The notes under the pieces are model-generated. The model searched no databases and was not told where the DNA came from. It was given only the letters and a program-made list of their open reading frames with translations. Below are positions 7,318-12,077 of a DNA stretch of 12,077 bases, one piece after another. The position numbers and the translations under genes were made by a program. Each line of letters opens with the position of its first letter. Within the stretch, counting starts at the first letter, position 1. The stretch is from Egerieenecus sp048201975 (GTDB taxonomy: Bacteria; Bacillota; Clostridia; Christensenellales; Aristaeellaceae): positions 1-12,077 of the forward strand of contig DBFBGQ010000147.1 in assembly GCA_048201975.1 (NCBI GenBank). The letters are read 5' to 3'.

Positions 7318-7344
7318 CTACTTGATTCTGGTCAGCATCTGCAT
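7318..7344 (-). CDS. Possible 8-codon leader ORF (MQMLTRIK)
   Basis: Just before the small membrane protein gene, GGGGAGG lies six bases before an ATG that opens an eight-codon frame, MQMLTRIK, ending in TAG. The stop codon merges into the ribosome binding site of the next gene (TAGGAGGA), a layout that favours translational coupling. Both frames start ATGCARATG. It is short enough to be chance, and no attenuator structure is seen between it and the next gene. Confidence 0.3.
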   Translation of the reverse strand: MQMLTRIK

Positions 7345-7359
7345 GGATGTCCTCCCCTT

Positions 7360-7388
7360 ATGCTAACATATTTTTCCTTTCTCGTAAA
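7360..7388 (-). promoter_or_regulatory. Candidate promoter of the small membrane protein gene
   Basis: On the minus strand TTTACG (7388-7383), a 17-bp spacer and TAGCAT (7365-7360) match sigma-A consensus at 8 of 12 positions, with a TG one base before the -10 (extended -10). Transcription would begin about 7 nt further, inside the ribosome binding site of the 8-codon ORF but well upstream of that of the gene at 7306. Confidence 0.4.
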
Positions 7389-7395
7389 GAGGAAA

Positions 7396-7409
7396 TATGC
7401 GAACGCATA
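7396..7409. repeat. Short inverted repeat after the glycosyltransferase gene
   Basis: TATGCG and CGCATA are perfect complements with two bases between them. The site lies 14 nt past the glycosyltransferase stop codon and just upstream of the candidate promoter at 7360-7388. With no T-run it does not look like a terminator; a protein-binding dyad is possible. Confidence 0.3.
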
Positions 7410-7422
7410 CGAACATTTGGGT

Positions 7423-8391
7423 TCACTTGGCTTTGGCCGGCGCATCCAGGACCTCCGCCACAATGTAGCGGGGACGATGCTTGGTCTCGTTGTAGATTTT
7501 GCCGATGTATTCGCCGATCACGCCCAGGCTCAGCAGCTGAATGCCGCCCAGGGCCCAGATGGAGCACGCCAGGGAGGTCCACCCGTCCACCGTATGCCCC
7601 GCCAGCTTGCGCACCAGGAAGTACAGCAGCATCAGCACGCTGACGCAAAACACCACCGCTCCCAGCATCAGGATCATGCGGATGGGTTTCACCGAAAAGG
7701 AGGTGATTCCGTCCATGGCAAAGGCGATCATCTTTTTCAGCGGATACTTTGATTCACCCGCGAAACGTTCCCCGCGGGCATAGGGCACCTGCGCGCTTTG
7801 GAAACCCACCAGCGGCACAATGCCCCGCAAAAACAGGTTCACCTCGCCAAACTCCCCCAGGGCCTCCACCGCCCGGCGGCTCATCAGCCGGTAGTCCGCA
7901 TGGTTGTAGACGATGTCCACCCCCATAGCCTGCATGAAGCGATAGAATCCCTCGGCAGTCATCCGCTTGAAGGCCGTATCCGTGGTGCGTTCGGAGCGCA
8001 CGCCATACACCACCTCCGCCCCGGCTTCGTACTGGTCCAGCATCCGGTCCATGGCGTCGATATCGTCCTGGAGGTCCGCATCCATGGAAACGATCACATC
8101 CGCATGCTTGGCGGCCTCCATCAGCCCGGCCAGCAGCGCATTTTGGTGGCCCCGGTTCCGGCTGAGCTTCACCCCGGAAAACACCTCGGGGTGCTCCTCA
8201 TGCAGCCGGGCGATGATTTCCCAGGTACGGTCCTTGGAGCCGTCGTTGACAAAGAGTACTCGGCTGTCGCTGGAAATTCTGCCGGACGCAGCCAACTCCC
8301 AGAGCTTCTTATGCAACCGCGCGGCTGTTTCCTCCAGCACCGCTTCTTCATTATAACAAGGTACGACCACATACAGCCTGGCCATGCCCAT
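7423..8391 (-). CDS. GT2 family glycosyltransferase, GtrB/DPM-like, membrane anchored
   Basis: A 322-residue glycosyltransferase of family GT2, GtrB/Dpm1-like, which moves a sugar from a nucleotide sugar to a polyprenyl phosphate at the cytoplasmic face of the membrane. Visible are VVVPCYNEE (8-16), NDGSKDRTW (49-57), the metal-binding MDADLQDD (103-110), LRGIVPLVGF (188-197) and GESKYPLKKM (212-221). Two helices follow at about 235-262 and 270-294, then EYIGKIYNETKHRPRY (294-309), a common ending in this group. The start at 8391 (or the ATG at 8385) follows GGAAAGGAAGG. Longer starts are excluded because the promoter at 8422-8450 lies inside them. The sugar is unknown; polymer or lipid glycosylation is likely. 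Confidence 0.93.
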   Translation of the reverse strand: MGMARLYVVVPCYNEEAVLEETAARLHKKLWELAASGRISSDSRVLFVNDGSKDRTWEIIARLHEEHPEVFSGVKLSRNRGHQNALLAGLMEAAKHADVIVSMDADLQDDIDAMDRMLDQYEAGAEVVYGVRSERTTDTAFKRMTAEGFYRFMQAMGVDIVYNHADYRLMSRRAVEALGEFGEVNLFLRGIVPLVGFQSAQVPYARGERFAGESKYPLKKMIAFAMDGITSFSVKPIRMILMLGAVVFCVSVLMLLYFLVRKLAGHTVDGWTSLACSIWALGGIQLLSLGVIGEYIGKIYNETKHRPRYIVAEVLDAPAKAK

Positions 8392-8421
8392 CCTTCCTTT
8401 CCTTGCATCGCTTATGTGTTC

Positions 8422-8450
8422 ATCATAGTCTGCTCCGCCGCGCTTGTCAA
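8422..8450 (-). promoter_or_regulatory. Promoter of the glycosyltransferase gene
   Basis: On the minus strand TTGACA (8450-8445) is followed after 17 bp by TATGAT (8427-8422), a near-perfect sigma-A promoter. Transcription would start near 8415, leaving a leader of about 24 nt. Its -35 hexamer overlaps by five bases the -35 of the divergent promoter for the methyltransferase gene. Confidence 0.85.
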
Positions 8451-8472
8451 GGCAGCGCGGAATGTGTACAAT
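8444..8472 (+). promoter_or_regulatory. Promoter of the rRNA methyltransferase gene
   Basis: On the plus strand TTGTCA (8444-8449) is followed after 17 bp by TACAAT (8467-8472), matching consensus at 10 of 12 positions. Transcription should begin near 8479, about 38 nt before the start codon. The -35 is the near-palindrome TTGTCAA, shared with the opposite promoter. Confidence 0.8.
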
Positions 8473-8516
8473 GGAGCTGTTCTCCGAAAAAAGCAACGAA
8501 TTTCCAGGAGGTTTTC

Positions 8517-10139
8517 ATGCACAAGAATCAGCAAGGCCTGCTGCACGCCGACGCCCTGGGCGCAGACATGGAAGGCGTTTGCCGGGACGAAGGCCGGGCG
8601 GTGTTCGTTCCGGGGCTGCTGCCGGGGGAGGAGGGCCTGGTGCGCATCGTCAAGGAGGAAAAACGCTTTGCCTTCGGGCGGCTGATGGCTCCTCCCTCCG
8701 CGCCCTCCCCGGATCGCCGGGAACCGGACTGCGCCGCCTATCCCCGCTGCGGCGGTTGCTCCTGCCGCCACATGCGCTACGAGGCTACCCTGGAGCAGAA
8801 GCGCCGTCAGGTTGCCGACTGCCTCGCGCGCATCGGCCGCCTGAACTGCGCGGTACCTCCGGTGCTGGGCATGGACCATCCCTTTGCCTACCGCAACAAG
8901 ACCGCGCTGCCCATTGGCGGCACGGCAGCGCAGCCGATGGCGGGGTTCTTCGCCCCTCGCAGCCATGCACTGATTCCCCTGACGGACTGCCCCAACGCCA
9001 TGCCCCCCGCCGGTGCGATCCTGCGGGCATTCCTGGACTGGATGCGGCGTTACCGGGTCGTCCCCTATCAGGAGGAAAATCACGCGGGGCTGTGCCGGCA
9101 TCTGGTGATCCGCGTCAACCGCCGGGGAGAGGCCATGGTCACCGTGGTGATCAACGGTTCCTCCCTCCCCCATGCGGAAGCGCTTTGGGCGGCGCTCCGC
9201 CCCCTGGGCGCGGTCAGCCTGATCCTCAACCGGAACACGCTGCGCACCAATGTGATTCTTGGGTCCTCGTATACCACGCTCTACGGTCCGGACACCCTAG
9301 AGGATGAGCTCTGCGGCTCCCGGTTTGCGCTGCATCCGGCCAGCTTCTTTCAGGTGAATCCCACGCAGACCGAAGTCCTGTACCGACTGGCCCTGGACTT
9401 TGCCGGGCTGCGCGGGGACGAACTGGTCTGCGACCTGTACTGCGGCGCGGGCACCATCTCCCTGATGCTCGCGCGGCATTGCCGGCAGGTGCTGGGGGTG
9501 GAAATTGTCCCCCAGGCCATTGAAAACGCCCGCGCCAACGCCCAGCGCAACGGCATATCCAACGTGGAATTCCACTGCGCTCCAGCGGAAGCCTTGCTTC
9601 CCCAGCTGGTTGATCAGGGGCTTCGCCCGCAGGTGATCGTAGTGGACCCGCCCCGCAAAGGGCTCGATGCCGCCGTCATCGACGCCATGGCGCAGGCTGC
9701 GCCGGAGCGCATCGTCTACGTCTCCTGCAACCCCGCCACACTGGCCAGGGACGCCGCCATGCTCTGCGCGCGCAACTACGCCCTGAAGCAGGTGCAATGT
9801 GTGGATATGTTCTGCTGGACCAGTGGGATTGAAACCGTCATGCTATTGGTCCAACAGCGCCCCGATGATATCGTCAAGGTCGGCATCGACACGGACGAGC
9901 TCAGCGTCACCAAGGCCGAGAGCAAAGCCACCTATGGCGAAATCCAGGCGCGCGTCAAGGCGCAGACCGGCCTGAACGTCACACCCCTGTACATTGCGCA
10001 GGTGAAGCGCAAGCACGGCATCATCGAGCGCGAGTGCTACAACAAAGCCAAGGCCGACAACCCGAAGATGCTTCTCTGCCCACCCGACAAGGAGGCGGCG
10101 ATTGAGGAGGCACTGCGGTTCTTTGGTATGATTGCGTGA
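8517..10139 (+). CDS. rlmD: 23S rRNA (uracil-C5)-methyltransferase RlmD/RumA type, with C-terminal extension
   Basis: A 540-residue SAM-dependent enzyme that makes 5-methyluridine in 23S rRNA. The N-terminal region (about 5-57) is TRAM-like. Cys72, Cys78, Cys81 and Cys158 match the four iron-sulfur ligands of RumA. The SAM-binding motif CDLYCGAGTISLML is at 305-318, VVDPPRKG at 375-382, and YVSCNPATLARD at 401-412 holds the catalytic Cys404. The normal enzyme ends near residue 447. Residues 451-540 add a domain containing KATYGEIQARVKAQTGL, LYIAQVKRKHGIIE and CPPDKEAAIEEALRFFGMI, which I recall as a common tail of clostridial relatives. The ATG at 8517 follows AGGAGG and lies downstream of its promoter, so the longer frame from 8403 is rejected. 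Whether it modifies U1939, U747 or both is not readable; Gram-positive RlmCD does both. Confidence 0.94.
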   Translation: MHKNQQGLLHADALGADMEGVCRDEGRAVFVPGLLPGEEGLVRIVKEEKRFAFGRLMAPPSAPSPDRREPDCAAYPRCGGCSCRHMRYEATLEQKRRQVADCLARIGRLNCAVPPVLGMDHPFAYRNKTALPIGGTAAQPMAGFFAPRSHALIPLTDCPNAMPPAGAILRAFLDWMRRYRVVPYQEENHAGLCRHLVIRVNRRGEAMVTVVINGSSLPHAEALWAALRPLGAVSLILNRNTLRTNVILGSSYTTLYGPDTLEDELCGSRFALHPASFFQVNPTQTEVLYRLALDFAGLRGDELVCDLYCGAGTISLMLARHCRQVLGVEIVPQAIENARANAQRNGISNVEFHCAPAEALLPQLVDQGLRPQVIVVDPPRKGLDAAVIDAMAQAAPERIVYVSCNPATLARDAAMLCARNYALKQVQCVDMFCWTSGIETVMLLVQQRPDDIVKVGIDTDELSVTKAESKATYGEIQARVKAQTGLNVTPLYIAQVKRKHGIIERECYNKAKADNPKMLLCPPDKEAAIEEALRFFGMIA

Positions 10140-10305
10140 GGGCCTTTGTCCGCATGGCGCTGCGCCGTGAAATTTGGAGGGGAGAAAGCAAAGTGGTAAG
10201 CCCTTCTCGAAAAAACGGGCACAAAAAATTTGGTAACAGCAGAGTATAGGCAAACCAGACCATTGGCATAGGTGCTAACTTGCGGTATGCCGGTTCGCAA
10301 AAATA
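10140..10305. other. Intergenic region between convergent genes
   Basis: The methyltransferase and kinase genes converge here, and base composition drops in GC across the stretch. A 7-bp hairpin, CATGGCG (10153-10159) and CGCCGTG (10163-10169), with one G-T pair, lies 13 nt past the methyltransferase stop but lacks a T-run. A GTG frame of 18 codons (10193-10249) sits behind GGAGGGGAG, giving a basic peptide I do not recognise; it is probably chance or a gene remnant. No clear terminator is seen for either gene. Confidence 0.4.
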
Positions 10306-12077
10306 TTACAAGTGTTCAGTGCCATGAGACGAATAAGGAATGCGAATGGTGACTTTGGTTCCTTCGCCTAAACGCGAATGAATTGTAACGCCATAAGCTG
10401 CACCGTAATATAGCCGTATACGTTCGGCTGTATTGCTGATACCGAGTTTGGCTGCATCTTTGTGCCACATGGTTTCGATTTCCTGCTCACTGATGCCCTT
10501 GCCATTGTCTTCCATGCTAAGATAGATATCATTTTCCTTGATATATCCTGAAATACATAGTTCGTATTGCTTCTTTTCATCTGAGAAGGCATGAAGCATG
10601 GCGTTCTCTACAAACGGCTGCAACAGGAATTTAGGTACTTCCTGCTTGTATAGTTCAGGGTCGATTTTCTTTTCATAGGAAAAATGATAGGCGGAACGAA
10701 GCTTCATTAGTTCTACATAGGCATCAATGTACTTCAAATCAAGCTCCAGCGGCACAAGGCTATTTTGATTCTTGACGGAATACCGCATCATATAGCTGAG
10801 TCGCCCAAGCATGTCGCTAATTTGCTCTTGACCGTTCACAAGCGCCAATAGGCTGATGGTGTTAAGTGTGTTATACAGGAAATGCGGGTTAAATTGCATA
10901 TTGATCACTTGGATTTCCAAATTTTTTTCACTTAGGCGGATCTCATAGCTTTCGTGAATTAGACGCGCAATATCTTCATTCATTTGATTGTAGGAGGCAA
11001 AGGCCATTTGATGGTCCGGGTATCGCTTCTCCACGATGCGGAAAGCATAGTTGCCCTGAGCTGTTTGCCGGAGTGCTGTGGATAAAACCTGCAGGGGGCG
11101 TACGATACTGCGCGTACTTAGCCAGACCATGATGCCGACAAAAAGCACGGTTACCAGCAGGATAATCAGCGAAACCATACTGATGTCGCTGCCAAAGTAT
11201 AGAAATGCCTCGTTGATTGGCGTCCATGCAAGAACAGTCCAGCCGGTACTCCGTAATTTTTGCGTACAGACGATGCTTTCCTGCCCTTCCGTATCCGGCA
11301 GACGGTCGGTGGAGACGCTGAAAGATGCCTTGGAAGAAAAATTCTGCAGGGCTTCAAATGGCAATGGATGATCCGAAGAGGTGTATACAAGATCTCCGCT
11401 GTCAGAGATAATGGCATAAGCAGAGTCTGAAAGCAAATGTTCCGATCTAAGCCATTGATCGAAAACGCTGGGATAGATGTTAACAAGCATGATAGGCAAT
11501 TCCTGAGGATGCTGGTAAAGATAACCGCTCTTTACGTAGGATAGCTGAAGCTGTGCACCGACACAGAGAACCTGATCGTTCTGATAATACCGGCTATATG
11601 GTTCGCTGAGGTGAAACACGTCGCTTAACTGTGCTGTGGGGAACCATAACACTTTGCCGGCGGCTTGCGTTAGCGCTGGATAATAAGCAACGGCTTCTGG
11701 CGCAAAGACGCTGGGCATGCCTGTGACGTCAATGAAGCTGAAGGCGTAAGTTGAGGCTACCAGATTGATGGAAGCGATATGGTTCTGATCATGGATATAC
11801 TGACTGATGATGGATGTCAACTCACGCTGATTTGAGGAAAGCGATACGCTGTCTTCGAAACTGGAGGTTGCCAGTAGTTCATTGAGCTCCGCATCGTTCA
11901 TGAGCATGGAGATGCTTTCAGTAAGGGTGGACATCCACTGATCAATTACTGTAGCATTTTTTCCAGCTTGCCGGAGGTATTCTGCTCTGTGATTGTCAGT
12001 GCCCAGCGCCGGGACTGCCCAAGAATCAATAGCCATAGACAAAGCAGCGGAACCAACCCCAACAGCATGTATTGGAG
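10306..12077 (-). CDS. Sensor histidine kinase, YesM/LytS type; cut by right edge, apparent frameshift
   Basis: Membrane sensor of a two-component system, probably partnered with an AraC-type (YesN-like) regulator outside the window. Numbering below is from the TTG at 12042. The extracytoplasmic sensor region runs about 30-285 and a second helix 290-309. A HAMP-like segment spans 310-365. The His_kinase domain carries FNPHFLYNTLNT (384-395) with phospho-acceptor His387. The ATPase domain shows QPFVENAMLHA (475-485), DNGKGI (512-517), NTAERIRLYYG (537-547) and GEGTKVTIRIP (559-569). The expected first helix, YMLLGLVPLLCLWLLILG, is encoded in another frame from the right edge (12077) to a TAA at 11946-11948; one extra A in the A6 run at 11962-11957 would join both frames. 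So the gene is a pseudogene, a recent mutant or a sequencing error. It is AT-richer than the rest of the window. Confidence 0.9.
   Translation of the reverse strand, partial: PIHAVGVGSAALSMAIDSWAVPALGTDNHRAEYLRQAGKNATVIDQWMSTLTESISMLMNDAELNELLATSSFEDSVSLSSNQRELTSIISQYIHDQNHIASINLVASTYAFSFIDVTGMPSVFAPEAVAYYPALTQAAGKVLWFPTAQLSDVFHLSEPYSRYYQNDQVLCVGAQLQLSYVKSGYLYQHPQELPIMLVNIYPSVFDQWLRSEHLLSDSAYAIISDSGDLVYTSSDHPLPFEALQNFSSKASFSVSTDRLPDTEGQESIVCTQKLRSTGWTVLAWTPINEAFLYFGSDISMVSLIILLVTVLFVGIMVWLSTRSIVRPLQVLSTALRQTAQGNYAFRIVEKRYPDHQMAFASYNQMNEDIARLIHESYEIRLSEKNLEIQVINMQFNPHFLYNTLNTISLLALVNGQEQISDMLGRLSYMMRYSVKNQNSLVPLELDLKYIDAYVELMKLRSAYHFSYEKKIDPELYKQEVPKFLLQPFVENAMLHAFSDEKKQYELCISGYIKENDIYLSMEDNGKGISEQEIETMWHKDAAKLGISNTAERIRLYYGAAYGVTIHSRLGEGTKVTIRIPYSSHGTEHL
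11957..11962 (-). other. Homopolymer at the apparent kinase frameshift
   Basis: On the minus strand the run reads GGAAAAAATGC with six A residues. Upstream of it the frame starting at 12077 gives a typical first membrane helix and ends ...TSGKLEK; downstream the frame ending at 10306 continues NATVIDQWM. A seventh A would join them exactly. The upstream frame otherwise stops at 11946-11948. Confidence 0.75.

Noticed and set aside
10153..10169. Hairpin after the methyltransferase gene as a terminator.
   Set aside because: The stem is adequate, but it is followed by AAATTTGG rather than a T-run.
10193..10249. An 18-codon GTG frame (VVSPSRKNGHKKFGNSRV) behind GGAGGGGAG.
   Set aside because: It is too short and has no recognised relative; kept only as a note in the intergenic entry.
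10037..10300. Minus-strand frames overlapping the end of the methyltransferase gene.
   Set aside because: They are antisense to the conserved C-terminal tail and have no motif or convincing ribosome binding site.
11946..11968. Programmed -1 ribosomal frameshift at the A6 run of the kinase.
   Set aside because: The codons GAA AAA ATG do not form a good X XXY YYZ slippery heptamer, and no downstream stimulatory structure is evident. Mutation or sequencing error is simpler.
12028..12042. TTG at 12042 as the true start of the kinase.
   Set aside because: No ribosome binding site lies upstream, it would remove the first membrane helix, and that helix is plainly encoded in the neighbouring frame.

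Overview
The window looks like chromosomal DNA of a GC-rich member of the Bacillota (Clostridia-like). The grounds are a 16S rRNA 5' end typical of Firmicutes, strong GGAGG-type ribosome binding sites before nearly every gene, sigma-A promoters with 17-bp spacers, and Gram-positive gene families: an Eis-like acetyltransferase, a YesM-type kinase, and an RlmD with the clostridial C-terminal tail. An order such as Christensenellales is possible, but the sequence alone does not decide it.

Layout from left to right. (1) Positions 1-425, minus strand: the start of an rRNA operon, with 16S rRNA running off the left edge, a structured leader, a near-consensus promoter and an AT-rich upstream region. 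(2) Positions 426-6529, minus strand: a probable five-gene operon reading leftward, closed by a clear terminator at 426-469. In transcription order it holds two MalF/MalG-type sugar ABC permeases, a MacA/HlyD-like membrane adaptor, a MacB-like permease with an unusual cytoplasmic SCP2-like tail, and an Eis-like GNAT acetyltransferase whose own SCP2-like tail clearly resembles that of the permease. No substrate-binding protein or ATPase is present. (3) Positions 6530-8391, minus strand: a structured leader and a terminator, a one-helix membrane protein of unknown function, a possible 8-codon leader ORF, and a GtrB-type GT2 glycosyltransferase. (4) Positions 8392-8516: two divergent promoters whose -35 hexamers overlap almost completely. 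(5) Positions 8517-10139, plus strand: an RlmD-type 23S rRNA uracil methyltransferase with a roughly 90-residue C-terminal extension. (6) Positions 10306-12077, minus strand: an AT-richer YesM/LytS-type sensor histidine kinase, cut by the right edge and carrying an apparent one-base frameshift in an A6 run.

The most unusual feature is the pairing of a MacB-like permease carrying an Eis-type SCP2-like tail with an Eis-like acetyltransferase and a MacA-like adaptor. It suggests, as inference only, an export module physically coupled to an acetylating enzyme. Other points worth a second look are the shared -35 promoter pair, the kinase frameshift, the RlmD tail, the mixed importer/exporter operon and the alternative hairpins in the permease leader.
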